Shown piece by piece: positions 18,845-28,043 of a stretch of 64,000 nt of DNA. This DNA is from Nitrosomonas communis (GTDB lineage: Bacteria; Pseudomonadota; Gammaproteobacteria; Burkholderiales; Nitrosomonadaceae). A model generated the notes under the pieces. The model saw only the letters and a program-made list of their open reading frames with translations. It had not been told where the DNA came from and made no database searches. The DNA lies in NCBI RefSeq assembly GCF_001007935.1, contig NZ_CP011451.1, positions 248,001 to 312,000 on the forward strand, written 5' to 3'. Each line of letters opens with the position of its first letter. The first letter of the stretch is position 1. The translations under genes were made by a program, and so were the position numbers.

Positions 18845-20347
18845 TTAAAGCAAGTATTCGCGTTTAACAATCAGTTTTACCCAGTATAAGGGACTCCAGT
18901 CGGTATCCGCAAATATACCCGCTAATAAAGTTGCAGTAGCAGAAACAAGAGGCGGTATCAGTAAGAGTCCATGAGTTTCCCATCGACCCTTGGTGTAGAT
19001 ACGTTCTTGTACCCAAGTCTGTGGCTGAGTTTTAAACCAGAATCGATACATGATTGGCAAAAAATAAGCTGCATTAAGGAGGCTCGAAACAGTCAATACC
19101 CAGCTTGCCCACATCTGATCTGCTATCTCTGCACCCTGGTTGAGATAGAGTTTACTAATATAGCCCGCCGTCAATGGCGCCCCAATCATACCAAGAGCAG
19201 CTATGCAAAAAGCTATTGACGTCCATGGCATACGCCATCCTACCCCATTCATCTCGCTTATTTTATGGATACCTAAAGTCTCAGCATAATTACCAGCGCA
19301 GAAAAAGAGGGTAATTTTCATGATGCCTTGATGAACAAGATGAACAATTCCGCCAATAGTACTTACTGGCCCAAATAAACTCATTCCAAGAATAATATAC
19401 GAGACTTGGCTAACAGTTGAATAAGCAAGTCGTCGTTTTAGATCGCCTTGCCAGAGAGCACACAGTGATCCCCAGATAATGGTAATCGAAGCTGCTATAG
19501 CAAGTGGTATAAGCAAATTCATGCTTTGCAAATATTCCACACCATAAACTTCATACACGATTCGTATGATGCCAAAAGCTCCTGCCTTCACGACTGCTAC
19601 TGCATGGAGCAAAGCTGATACTGGCGCTGGCGCCACCATTGCTTGCGGCAGCCAGCCATGTAACGGCACCAAAGCTGCTTTTACACCCAGTCCAATAATG
19701 AGTAACAGAAAAATTATCTGTAACTGAGGTGAATATTTTGAATCCAATACGGTTACTACACCACCATACATAAACTCAACTCGGCCCAGCAAACTGTACA
19801 ACCAGATTATACCTACCAGCAATACTGCCCCACCAGAAAGTGTATAGATCAGATAGATATTTCCAGCGCGAATGGCTGCTTCTGTCCCTCGGTGCACCAC
19901 CAGAGGATAGGTGGATAGCGTCAGCAGTTCATAGAAAATGAAGAAAGTAAACAGATTACCCGCCATTGCCACACCTACAGTGGCGGTAACACAAAGACTG
20001 AAGAAACCAAAAAAGCGGCTACGATGAGGCGAACGTTCTAAATAACCGACAGCATAAAAGGTCGTCAAGAGCCATAATGCTGCTGACAAGGTGACAAAGA
20101 GTGCAGCTAGTGCATCTACCTTGAGTACTAGCTCCAGATTAAGTAATAAATTGTAACGCAAAATGTAGATCTGGCCATGTTGAATGCCCCATAGCATGTA
20201 ACCTATCAGCAGCAGCTTGAGAATTGCGCCTGTCAGATTTAATAAGGTGCGCAAGCGAATGCGTGACTCTGGCAGAAAGAAAATGATCACTCCTGGCACC
20301 AGTGAACTGGCCAGAACGAGTAAAAGTAGGCTCTCGTTGATGCTCAA
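18845..20347 (-). CDS. NuoL/NuoN-type antiporter subunit (second MnhD-like)
   Basis: The 500-residue product has about 14 membrane helices of the proton-conducting antiporter family. The key residues are the Glu in FFIFYELLTLSTYPLV and the Lys in GLGVKAALVPLHGWLP and AVVKAGAFGIIRI. The start is TTG 20347, overlapping the previous stop (TTGA), after GGGGGCGGG. It is the last gene of the antiporter operon and takes the place of the large NuoL-like half of MrpA. Whether it moves H+ only or takes part in Na+/H+ exchange cannot be told from sequence. IS copy B sits 45 bases downstream, so any former downstream genes have been displaced. Confidence 0.85.
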   Translation of the reverse strand: MSINESLLLLVLASSLVPGVIIFFLPESRIRLRTLLNLTGAILKLLLIGYMLWGIQHGQIYILRYNLLLNLELVLKVDALAALFVTLSAALWLLTTFYAVGYLERSPHRSRFFGFFSLCVTATVGVAMAGNLFTFFIFYELLTLSTYPLVVHRGTEAAIRAGNIYLIYTLSGGAVLLVGIIWLYSLLGRVEFMYGGVVTVLDSKYSPQLQIIFLLLIIGLGVKAALVPLHGWLPQAMVAPAPVSALLHAVAVVKAGAFGIIRIVYEVYGVEYLQSMNLLIPLAIAASITIIWGSLCALWQGDLKRRLAYSTVSQVSYIILGMSLFGPVSTIGGIVHLVHQGIMKITLFFCAGNYAETLGIHKISEMNGVGWRMPWTSIAFCIAALGMIGAPLTAGYISKLYLNQGAEIADQMWASWVLTVSSLLNAAYFLPIMYRFWFKTQPQTWVQERIYTKGRWETHGLLLIPPLVSATATLLAGIFADTDWSPLYWVKLIVKREYLL

Positions 20348-21786
20348 CCCGCCCCCAGTATATTTAAAACATTACCAGATGCAAAACTCAACGACAAGCT
20401 AATAAAAGCAAGCAAAAAAGCAGGCCATTCCAGAGGAGGGTTTACAGGGCTGAATTTCATCTCCGCTGCTGCTGGCAAAAAAGCCTGGCGTAACACTTTA
20501 AATACATACCCTGCACTCAGCAGCCCTCCCAGAATCATCACGACTACCCAGCTCCATTGACCACTAATCACAGCACTGCTAATCAGTAACCACTTAGCTA
20601 TAAAACCCCCGGTAGGAGGTAATCCCATTAAGGTTACTCCTGCCAAAGCAAAAGTAAACAAAGTAAGTGGTAAACGTCTGGAAATTCCGCTTAGCAATGC
20701 TATGTCATCTTTGCCCACCGATAGTATCATTACACCCGCAGCGGCAAACATTGCTGCCTTGGCTAAAGCGTGCGCCACAAGCTGAATCACACCGCCTTGC
20801 ATTGCAATTCCAGCCGCTTCTGAGCCAACCTCAGTAATCAAAGGAAAAAGTAAGAAAAAATAGCCAATCTGAGCTACAGTAGAATAAGCTACCAGCATCT
20901 TCAGCCGTGTTTGGTTAAATGCCATGATTGATCCCCACAGTATGGCCACCGCACCCAGCCCTCCCAGCAGTTGAGCTGTCTGTATTGTCGCCAAAGGAGC
21001 ATACAGGCCAAGCCACATGCGCAGGATGAGATAAAAAGAAGCTTTAATGACTAATGCCGAAAGCAAGGCTGATACTGGGGTTAGCGCCCCACCATGAACT
21101 GATGGTAACCAAAAATGAAAAGGGAATAAAGCTGTCTTAAGCAATAATCCGACCAGCATCAATATAGCTGCGAGGAATACTGCAGCAGAAACTTCATTTT
21201 CAATTAATGGCTCTAGCACAGCTAACGATACACTGCCATAACTACCATAAATCAGCGCAACACCAGCCAAATATACACCTGAGCCAAGCAGAGTAACCAG
21301 CAGGTAGCGTATGGCTGCCAATATCGACTCTGTTTTACCTGCCATTCCTACCAGTCCAACTGCTGCCAAGCCTAATAACTCTAGAGTAACGTATATATTG
21401 AATAAATCAGCTGACATGAATAGCGTATTCATAGCTGCTAACAGAAAACCGAGCATTGGCCAAAAATAACCGACACTCTCGACATTATGAGAATAATAGT
21501 AGCGCGCATAGATCCCTAGCGGCAAGATCACCACATGGGTAAGCAATAGCATTACACTAGCCAGACCATCCACGTATAAATCAATTCCCAGAGGAGCGCC
21601 CCAACCACCGACGGCATAATACCGCCCCCCCTCCGCGACAGCCTGCCCTACCAATAATGCTACCAAAGCTAGGTGAATTGCCAAACATGCGACCGCTAAC
21701 CGACCTCCCCGCCTCACACCTAGCAGAAAAGATAGTGATCCCCATAGTAAAGGCAGCAAAATTAACCAAGGTATAGGATCACTCAC
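20344..21786 (-). CDS. mnhD: Cation/proton antiporter subunit MnhD/MrpD
   Basis: 480 residues, GTG start at 21786 overlapping the mnhC stop (GTGA). It is a multi-helix protein of the NuoN/MrpD family with Glu in FNIYVTLELLGLAAVGLVG and Lys in GLLLKTALFPFHFWLPSVHG and LVIKASFYLILRM, the residues that carry protons in this family. It would form one of the transport channels of the Mrp-type complex. It corresponds to MbhH in the Mbh gene order. Confidence 0.88.
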   Translation of the reverse strand: MSDPIPWLILLPLLWGSLSFLLGVRRGGRLAVACLAIHLALVALLVGQAVAEGGRYYAVGGWGAPLGIDLYVDGLASVMLLLTHVVILPLGIYARYYYSHNVESVGYFWPMLGFLLAAMNTLFMSADLFNIYVTLELLGLAAVGLVGMAGKTESILAAIRYLLVTLLGSGVYLAGVALIYGSYGSVSLAVLEPLIENEVSAAVFLAAILMLVGLLLKTALFPFHFWLPSVHGGALTPVSALLSALVIKASFYLILRMWLGLYAPLATIQTAQLLGGLGAVAILWGSIMAFNQTRLKMLVAYSTVAQIGYFFLLFPLITEVGSEAAGIAMQGGVIQLVAHALAKAAMFAAAGVMILSVGKDDIALLSGISRRLPLTLFTFALAGVTLMGLPPTGGFIAKWLLISSAVISGQWSWVVVMILGGLLSAGYVFKVLRQAFLPAAAEMKFSPVNPPLEWPAFLLAFISLSLSFASGNVLNILGAG

Positions 21787-22160
21787 GTGAAACTATCTCC
21801 CTCTCTATTTCCTTCGCTCTTCCCTTCGCCCGTTATGAGTTTTTCCTCGGTTTGAGCTAAGCTTTTCGAACTCACTACCAATTGCGCCTTGCTGGTAAGA
21901 TACAATAATCGCCGGACGAAGGCCAAAGCCAAAGCCGTAGCAGCAACAGCCACAACAATTCCAGTAAGAACCATGGCCTGTGGTATTGGATCCGGTACAT
22001 TATCGTGTTGTCCTAAACCCACCAGCATAAGAAATACACCACTACCCATGATATTGAAAGCTAATATTTTGCGTAGCAGATGTGGCAGCAGAATCAACCC
22101 TGCCACACCACAAACAAACAATACAGCGCCGACACAGGCATAAATAAGTGCACCTGTCAT
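21783..22160 (-). CDS. mnhC: Cation/proton antiporter subunit MnhC/MrpC (NuoK-like)
   Basis: 125 residues with three NuoK-type helices. Characteristic segments are LIYACVGAVLFVCGVAGLIL, NIMGSGVFLMLVGLGQ and DPIPQAMVLTGIVVAVAATALALAFVRRL. The C-terminal 30 residues (after RRLLYLTSK) are a polar, charged tail not seen in short MrpC proteins. ATG 22160 overlaps the mnhB stop by four bases. Confidence 0.9.
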   Translation of the reverse strand: MTGALIYACVGAVLFVCGVAGLILLPHLLRKILAFNIMGSGVFLMLVGLGQHDNVPDPIPQAMVLTGIVVAVAATALALAFVRRLLYLTSKAQLVVSSKSLAQTEEKLITGEGKSEGNREGDSFT

Positions 22161-22867
22161 TCATCAGCCTCCATATTATTTACTTCATCAGATAGTAATA
22201 AAAAGAATCCTGCCAGAATAAGACCAAGAGATAAGGTAAGCCCCACCTCAATTATCAATATAAACATGCCGGCCAAAGTTATTGGATATTGCAGTAGCAC
22301 GCCAGGGGATAGAAACAATGTTATTGCAGCGATTAGCAAAAACAACAGCAAACCGGAGATAAATCCTACGCGGAGACGCCATGATGGCTCTCTCCAGGAA
22401 CGTAATAAGCCAGACAAGTTAAGCAATACACCCGCTGCGGCCAGAACAGCAGCCGCTTGGAATGCGCCACCTGGTTGGTATTCCCCTACCCCTAGCAGGT
22501 AACCTGCTACTAAAATCATCATTGGCACAAGCACACGTGCTGACCACAGCAGAACTTGCAAGTAGGGCTGAGTTAATAGAATGTTTATACTTAAATTATT
22601 TGTTCTACATTTTTTTGTTTGATCCAAGACCCCTAGCAAAGCTAATAGCAATACCATTACTTCCAATAGCGTATCAAAACCACGAAAATTGAGTAGCACT
22701 GCTGTTGTTGGATGTCTTACACCCGAAGCATCAAGTTGTATCAGTACCTGCTCGGACAAATGAATGTGGTTTGAAACCGGCAATTCTAAGATAGCCCAAA
22801 TCAGCGTTGCACCCAAAATGGCAGAAAAAATTATAACCACAGCATTAAGCAAGCTCTTCATCGACAT
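22157..22867 (-). CDS. mnhB: MnhB/MrpB fused to an MbhE-like (MrpA C-terminal) segment
   Basis: 236 residues, ATG 22867. Residues 1-95 contain TTAVLLNFRGFDTLLEVMVLLLALLG, typical of the last part of MrpA (MbhE-like). Residues 105-225 are the MnhB domain (SARVLVPMMILVAGYLLGVG, YQPGGAFQAAAVLAAAGVLL). In archaeal Mbh operons these are two genes, and in classical Mrp the first part belongs to MrpA. It starts four bases after the previous gene and overlaps mnhC. Confidence 0.82.
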   Translation of the reverse strand: MSMKSLLNAVVIIFSAILGATLIWAILELPVSNHIHLSEQVLIQLDASGVRHPTTAVLLNFRGFDTLLEVMVLLLALLGVLDQTKKCRTNNLSINILLTQPYLQVLLWSARVLVPMMILVAGYLLGVGEYQPGGAFQAAAVLAAAGVLLNLSGLLRSWREPSWRLRVGFISGLLLFLLIAAITLFLSPGVLLQYPITLAGMFILIIEVGLTLSLGLILAGFFLLLSDEVNNMEADE

Positions 22868-22871
22868 AGTT

Positions 22872-23138
22872 TTAATGGTTTCTGCGTAAATATCCTATTG
22901 TATCCAGTAACAGTGCCCCAGTAAGTCCAGCACCAATTGCAGCTTCAGCTAGCGCGATATCTGGAGCATCAAGTCGAACCCAAGTCAATGCCATAAGTAA
23001 GCCAAAAATCATGAATAACACTACTGCATGAAATAAATCTGGAGTAATCAGTGTTTTTAAAGCAATCCAAAATAAAACCGTAGCCAATAACATATCCAGG
23101 ATCAAGTTGCTCAAATTGTATGCTCCCTCGCTCTCCAT
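22872..23138 (-). CDS. DUF4040/MbhD-like antiporter subunit
   Basis: 88 residues at most, with three helices: ILDMLLATVLFWIALKTLI, HAVVLFMIFGLLMALTWVRL and DIALAEAAIGAGLTGALLL. The DAPDIALAEAAIGAG motif is that of the MbhD segment of MrpA. The ATG at 23138 lacks a good ribosome binding site. A TTG at 23114, overlapping the mnhG stop (TTGA) with GAGGGAG upstream, is as likely and gives 80 residues. It is a stand-alone version of an MrpA C-terminal domain. Confidence 0.82.
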   Translation of the reverse strand: MESEGAYNLSNLILDMLLATVLFWIALKTLITPDLFHAVVLFMIFGLLMALTWVRLDAPDIALAEAAIGAGLTGALLLDTIGYLRRNH

Positions 23139-23425
23139 GGAATGACTCTTCTCTTCATCGCACGTCTGGCAATTAAAAAACTTAGAGTAGAACTTGCAAC
23201 CAAAGCTAGTAACCAGATTAGAATAATCTTCAAAGCAATGATCAGCCCTGGTGCTTGAAATAATAAGCCGATACTGGTAAAACCCAGTCCCAGATTATCC
23301 ACTTTGGCTAAGGCATGCAATCGGGTATAAACGTCAGGAAAGCGCAACACCCCTATTGTGCCCGCTAAGAAAAAAATAGCCCCTGCTACTAGAAAAAAAA
23401 TACTGCATAACTCAAGAATATTCAT
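23111..23425 (-). CDS. mnhG: Cation/proton antiporter subunit MnhG/MrpG
   Basis: Start at ATG 23425 (MNILELCSIFFLVAGAIFF), overlapping the mnhF stop and seven bases after AGGA; a frame from 23449 lies inside mnhF. The 104-residue product has three helices and the family motif GTIGVLRFPDVYTRLHALAKVD. It follows mnhF as in all Mrp and Mbh operons. Confidence 0.9.
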   Translation of the reverse strand: MNILELCSIFFLVAGAIFFLAGTIGVLRFPDVYTRLHALAKVDNLGLGFTSIGLLFQAPGLIIALKIILIWLLALVASSTLSFLIARRAMKRRVIPWRAREHTI

Positions 23426-23691
23426 TTTTTTTCCTCTTTTGTTCGCCAAGCACGCTGGGTAAAGACCACGCCAGAGATGACTGCGAGCAGAGAAAATACC
23501 AAGGCAACATCTAAAAGTATCAGTGTCTCTTCAATATAGGCTAATAATAACAATATAGCCACACCGGACGTACCAAACAGTAGAGCTGCCAGCAGACGAT
23601 CTGCAGTTGTAGGTCCACGTATTACCCGCACTAAAGCAATTGATAAATTGGCAAGTATAAATACCGCCAAGAGTTGATTAAGACTATTCAT
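23422..23691 (-). CDS. mnhF: Cation/proton antiporter subunit MnhF/MrpF
   Basis: 89 residues with three helices and the MrpF motif LVRVIRGPTTADRLLAAL, followed by DVALVFSLLAVISGVVFTQR. ATG 23691 overlaps the mnhE stop by four bases. It is part of the tightly overlapping antiporter operon. Confidence 0.9.
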   Translation of the reverse strand: MNSLNQLLAVFILANLSIALVRVIRGPTTADRLLAALLFGTSGVAILLLLAYIEETLILLDVALVFSLLAVISGVVFTQRAWRTKEEKK

Positions 23692-24176
23692 GAATTTTTC
23701 AGTTCTAAGCGCAGCATGTGTGCAATCTTTTCTTCAATACCCCGTACGTCTGTTTCTATAGATTGTCGCTCATCCAGCACATGTATATACACACTGCTTG
23801 AAGTGAGATCTACAGTCAATGAGCCTGGCATCAAATTTAAGGTATTAATTAGAATCACTCGCCCCACACCCTCTGGCAAACGTAGAGTAATAATATGTAT
23901 GTTGGGATGAAGATCAGGATTTAGGCGTATAGCCATCCAGGCTACAGCGATACCCCCTTTCAACGACAAACCAAAAAAATTGATTAAAAAAAGGGCAAAA
24001 CCTGAGAAGGAGAACTTAAATTGATTCGGCGGCAGCAAAATGAGGCTAGTCACTAGTGCCAATGAAATACTGATCAAGCCCACAAACCAACTGTCTGTCT
24101 TGCCTTGTATCAGAATCCACCAAACAACGATAAAAAACATGGATCTCCAAAGAGTAGTTCGCAAGATCAAGATCAT
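23688..24176 (-). CDS. mnhE: Cation/proton antiporter subunit MnhE/MrpE
   Basis: First gene of the operon; ATG 24176 is eight bases after GAGG. The 162 residues contain two N-terminal helices, a further helical segment (LINFFGLSLKGGIAVAWMAI), and the cytoplasmic MrpE domain with LINTLNLMPGSLTVDL and SVYIHVLDE. It is the most variable subunit of the Mrp family. The operon promoter should lie in the gene-free 24177-24620 stretch. Confidence 0.9.
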   Translation of the reverse strand: MILILRTTLWRSMFFIVVWWILIQGKTDSWFVGLISISLALVTSLILLPPNQFKFSFSGFALFLINFFGLSLKGGIAVAWMAIRLNPDLHPNIHIITLRLPEGVGRVILINTLNLMPGSLTVDLTSSSVYIHVLDERQSIETDVRGIEEKIAHMLRLELKNS

Positions 24177-24620
24177 ATTCTTACCTCAAGAGAATTGAAC
24201 AGCTTTAACAAATCAGCTGGTTACCGCCCAGTTCAACACGAGAGTATTATCGAGTGACAGGTAATATTGCTCCCCGTGACTTTTCCTGTCCTTGAATATT
24301 CTTTCTTCCAGGATGAGTACAAATAAGGAAGAGATCCTCCATACACCACTTTCCTGAGTAAAAGCAAGATAGCCAAGAATACCACAGCTTGGTCACATGC
24401 ATTGCACCATTGTCTGATCATCCTATAAAACGAAGGAATTAATTTCTGATTGTGTCTCGTGTATTGAAATTCTGCATCAATTGCTTTTATATACTTTCTA
24501 TAAATTTTGCAATATGTTGATTAACTTATACTTATGCAGCTTTTTCTTCTAACAGGCTATAGCGTTGGTAAGAATAACCCTTCTGCTATAAAAAAATAAT
24601 CATGCAAGTATTTAAAATAA
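24177..24620. other. Gene-free region upstream of mnhE
   Basis: No supported gene; a 62-codon minus-strand frame (24421-24233) shows no recognisable family and no good ribosome binding site. It should hold the antiporter operon promoter. Confidence 0.35.
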
Positions 24621-25407
24621 CGTGAGTTCGACATAAGAAAAGCTGTAAAAGGAATCTGAATTCCTTATGATGAAGTAGTTCTGGAAAGAATTTCATCATG
24701 AGGGGGGTCAGATTTCAATGGGTACTACAACGATTTTTTGTGAGAGTGACAAATTTTGTAAAGAGTTTGAACCACGATGGGAGCAGCACTTATTAGAGTC
24801 ATCGCTGAAACGGCATCGGCGGCAAGAAGCGCTGTGTCTAAGCGAAATCATGACCATTATGGTGGGGTTTCATCTGCCCGGCTACCGGACATTTAAGCAC
24901 TATTACCTGAATTACGTGTTGAGGTATCAGCGGGGTTATTTTCCAGGGTTGGTGAGCTATAACCGCTTTGTTGAGCTATTGCAAGGTAGCCTGGTACCTT
25001 TGTGCTGTTTTCTGACCAGCCGCTTTGGGCAATGCAGTGGGATCAGCTTCATTGATTCAACCAAAATCAGCGTGTGCCACAATCGCTGCATTGGATCGCA
25101 TACAGTAATGGCAGAGTTTGCTGCCCGGGGAAAGACCAGTGTGGATTGGTTTTAAGGGTTCAAGCTGCACCTGGTCATCAATGAGCAGGGGAAATTGCTG
25201 GGAGTCAAAATCACGGCGGGCAATGTGGATGACCGTGACCCGGTATCAGAGTTGACGCGTTCCTTATTTGGCAAGCTCTTTGGTGACCGGGGTTATCTCT
25301 CGCCGTCACTCTTTGAGCAATTCCGGGAGCAAGACGTGCAGTTCATTACCAAAGTACGCAAAAATATGAAAAACAAGCTGTTGCCACTTTTTGACAAGCT
25401 GCTGTTA

Positions 25408-26291
25408 TAGCAGATCCCATATAAAATGATTTAAATTTCATAAGCGGCAAAGAGCTGCTCGATGGAACAACCTTCCTTTTTTCTGATGGCTTTGGCCTGA
25501 GCCCATTTGGGTTCAATGTCATTTAAGTCAGGGGAATAAGGCGGTAGGTATTCAAGTGTATGCCCGGCATTGGCAATGGCGGTTTGGATATCCTGCCGTT
25601 TATGAAAGGTTGCGTTGTCCATGACAATCACGCAAGCGGGCAAAAGTTTAGGCAACAGGTCCTGCGTCAGCCACGCATAGAAAATGTCAGCGGTGATATT
25701 GGCGATGAACAGACTTATAGTCAGCAGCGTCTTTCCGATGAGAGCGCCAATCACATTGGTTCGACCTCGTGCATGCCAGTCTTTTACGCCATGGACGCGC
25801 TCACCCACTGGCGCATAGCCATGCGTGCGTGGCATGTCGTGCGCAAAGCCGCTTTCATCAAGGTAGACGATAACGCGGCCTGCTCGCTCATAGTCTTCAA
25901 TTTTTTTCTGGAAGATACGCCGCTCTTTTTCGCTGGCTTTGGGGTGACACAGGCTTTTTTTTATAAGTCACGCTCAGACGCTTTAAAGCATGGTTAATGC
26001 CTTGCTTGCTGACACCCAACCGTTTGGCGCGCTCGTACTGATACGCGTCCGGATAATTCTTGATGTCCTGCGCCAACATTTCCATGTTGATCTTGGTGGC
26101 AGGTTTGTTGCGGGTGGTCTTGGGATCGGGAGTTTTGATCCAACGCATCACGCTGGCGACCCCTACACCAAAACGCTTGGCCACTTGCGCGATTGAGAGG
26201 TTCTCCTTCTCACGAACGGATAATACTTTACGGCGAAATAATATCGGATAGGTCATCTGTAAATTATAATCAATTTATAGGGGACATGCTA
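25408..26291 (-). mobile_element. IS630-family element inserted in IS982
   Basis: The ends TAGCAGATCCCATATAAAAT and, inverted, TAGCATGTCCCCTATAAATT differ in only a few positions. The target TA is duplicated (25406-25407 and 26292-26293), as is standard for IS630/mariner-type elements. The length is 884 bp. Removing it and one TA restores the IS982 transposase frame across LLLPKRSII. Confidence 0.93.
25431..26256 (-). pseudogene. IS630-family transposase in two reading frames
   Basis: The first frame (26256-25897) carries the helix-turn-helix part: NLSIAQVAKRFGVGVASVMR and ERAKRLGVSKQGINHALKRL. It ends LPEKN just after an AAAAAAA tract. Moving one base there gives FQKKIEDYERAGRVIVYLDES and GFAHDMPRTHGYAPVGERVH, then VIVMDNATFHKR and LPPYSPDLNDIEPKWAQAKA, the DDE core, ending at 25431. 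The break may be programmed slippage on the A tract, known for several IS630 members, or a one-base mutation. It is marked as a pseudogene with that reservation. Confidence 0.75.
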
Positions 26292-26504
26292 TACCTAAAC
26301 GCTCGATTATTGAAACCGTTAATGATCCATTGAGGAACTTGTCGCAAGTCGAGCATTCCCGTCATCGCAGCCCAGTTAGCTTCTTTGTCAATCTGATAGC
26401 CGGACTGATGACTTACACTTTTCGCGAGAAGAAACCCTCGCTTAATATCAGACTCCTTCAAGCTCTTCCAATCGTGATGTGATGATTCTCATATCGAACT
26501 CACG

Positions 26505-26807
26505 TTAATAGCATTTCCAGAAACTGCATAGGAAAAATACATCTTTTAATTAGATTTGCCGCATTAACACAATTATTTCTCGGTTTCTTGCAAAAGATTC
26601 GCAAAATATGCCCTAACTGTTGATGAAAAATCTGTTTTTATAGAGTTTTCAAAAGAATAGGAGGTTTTATAAACATCTCACCAATTTTTATTACAAATTA
26701 AAATTACCAAGCTCATCAATCATAATGAACCACAAACTCAGGAATTATTATTACTCTTTCAGTTTCAACCGCACGAATTCTACAGCGATAACAAGGCCAT
26801 TTTCTAA
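26505..26807. other. Gene-free AT-rich stretch after IS982
   Basis: No gene, RNA or repeat was recognised. It lies downstream of nlpD and may contain its transcription end, but no clear terminator hairpin was seen. Confidence 0.3.
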
Positions 26808-27965
26808 TTAATTAGATAAAAACTTAAGAGGATCAACAGGCTTACCTCGCTCTCTAATTTCAAAATGAAGTTTCACAGTATCACTATCAGTATTTCCCAT
26901 TTCTGCTATTTTTTGACCTTTCGTCACAGTTTCACCTTCTCGAACCAGAATCTTGCTATTGTGCCCATAAGCACTAAGATAAGTATTATTATGTTTAACG
27001 ATAATTAACTTTCCATATCCGCGTAGTCCACTACCACTATAAACCACCGTTCCGTCCGCAGAGGCTAATACGGGCTGGCCAGGTTGACCAGAAATACTCA
27101 CTCCCTTGGTTTTTTCAGTATATCTGCTCAGCAGTTGCCCATTTGCTGGCCAACTCCACTTAATATTGCTGCGATTAGCTTCAACCTTTTGAGAACTATT
27201 TCTTGGAGGGCTCTCATTTTCAACAATTTTTTGTGTTGTTGGAGCCATAGCTATATTTTGTGTTGATGGAGTTACGGCTACAGTCTCTGCTTTAGGTTCT
27301 ATTTTTGGTGTTATTGAAACCGTTTCTGCTTTTTGTGTGGTTGAAGCTATTTCTGGTTTCTGTATTACTGGAGCGATTGCTACCGTCTCCGCTTTAGTAG
27401 GGAGTGAAGTAGATGTACTATTAGAACCTCTTACCTGAGCCACAGCTGTTTCGGAATAGGGCAATTTTATTCCTTTCGGTTCCGCTACAATCGAACTAGC
27501 TGATGCCTCTACGTCAGGTTGTGAAGCTGATGGCGGAAGTTGCTCAGTTTTCTCGGAAGATAATATTGGCTGAGAAACTGAATACAGTGTCGGCTGAGCC
27601 GTAGTCGCTTGCTCTGGTATTACTACTTTTTCCTGTTGAGAAACTAGCTTTTGCTTAGATGGCACGGACAAATCAATTTCCTGGCCAATCTTAAGTGCAT
27701 TAGGATTTACAATCCCATTCCACTGCGCCAGTTCCTTATAATCAATGCCATGTCTGAGCGCTACCCCATAAAGGGTATCTCCTCTTTGAATAATGTAGGT
27801 TTGCTTACCAGGTACCTTATCTATTGCCTGATTTAAGTTTCTTTGAGACTCAACTACTGGAGCTGGGTAGGGTGCGACGCAACCAGTTATTAAAAAATAG
27901 GGAAAAACAAATAATACGCCAGATAAAATAGTAAATAATTTCGCTTTTACTATTGAGATAGCCAT
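26808..27965 (-). CDS. nlpD: NlpD-like lipoprotein with LysM and degenerate M23 domain
   Basis: 385 residues; ATG 27965 eight bases after GGAG. The lipobox FLITGC at about 24-29 predicts lipidation of Cys29. A LysM domain follows (YIIQRGDTLYGVALRHG...NALKIGQEIDL, 56-100). A long low-complexity linker rich in Thr, Ala, Gln and Lys has repeats of the form AETVAIAP and AETVSITP. The C-terminal M23 domain (265-385) lacks the zinc ligands (VKLHFEIRERGKPVDPLKFL), as in NlpD, which activates amidases instead of cutting peptidoglycan. It follows surE and pcm, the usual order; rpoS does not follow here. Confidence 0.9.
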   Translation of the reverse strand: MAISIVKAKLFTILSGVLFVFPYFLITGCVAPYPAPVVESQRNLNQAIDKVPGKQTYIIQRGDTLYGVALRHGIDYKELAQWNGIVNPNALKIGQEIDLSVPSKQKLVSQQEKVVIPEQATTAQPTLYSVSQPILSSEKTEQLPPSASQPDVEASASSIVAEPKGIKLPYSETAVAQVRGSNSTSTSLPTKAETVAIAPVIQKPEIASTTQKAETVSITPKIEPKAETVAVTPSTQNIAMAPTTQKIVENESPPRNSSQKVEANRSNIKWSWPANGQLLSRYTEKTKGVSISGQPGQPVLASADGTVVYSGSGLRGYGKLIIVKHNNTYLSAYGHNSKILVREGETVTKGQKIAEMGNTDSDTVKLHFEIRERGKPVDPLKFLSN

Positions 27966-28043
27966 TGTGATAACTCCATAAATTCCTAAACAGGCTTTTT
28001 CCTGATCATAATACCCAGCATCTCTATCATGCTCTTGTTTCGC

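Larger units (their letters stand above)
24718..26482 (+). pseudogene. IS982 transposase, with stop codon and inserted element
   Basis: ATG 24718 opens MGTTTIFCESDKFCKEFEPR. Conserved parts are LCLSEIMTIMVGFHLPGYRT, FIDSTKISVCHNRCIG, GFKLHLVINEQGKLLGVKIT and LFGDRGYLSPSLFEQF. An in-frame TAA at 25153-25155 replaces the Tyr codon seen at the same place in the older copy (WFYGFKL). At 25407 the IS630-family element interrupts LLPLFDKLLL, and the frame resumes at 26294 with [20 protein letters not shown] to a stop at 26482. It cannot be functional. Confidence 0.9.
24621..26504 (+). mobile_element. IS982-family element, copy 2, split by an IS630-family insertion
   Basis: The ends CGTGAGTTCGACATAAG at 24621 and the inverse CGAACTCACG ending at 26504 are inverted repeats, also found at the decayed copy (10288). 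The transposase gene runs 24718-25407 and 26294-26482, with an 884-bp element between. No clear target duplication was found around the outer ends. Confidence 0.9.

Noticed and set aside
24233-24421. 62-codon minus-strand frame between mnhE and IS982
   Set aside because: No family resemblance, weak start, AT-rich random composition.
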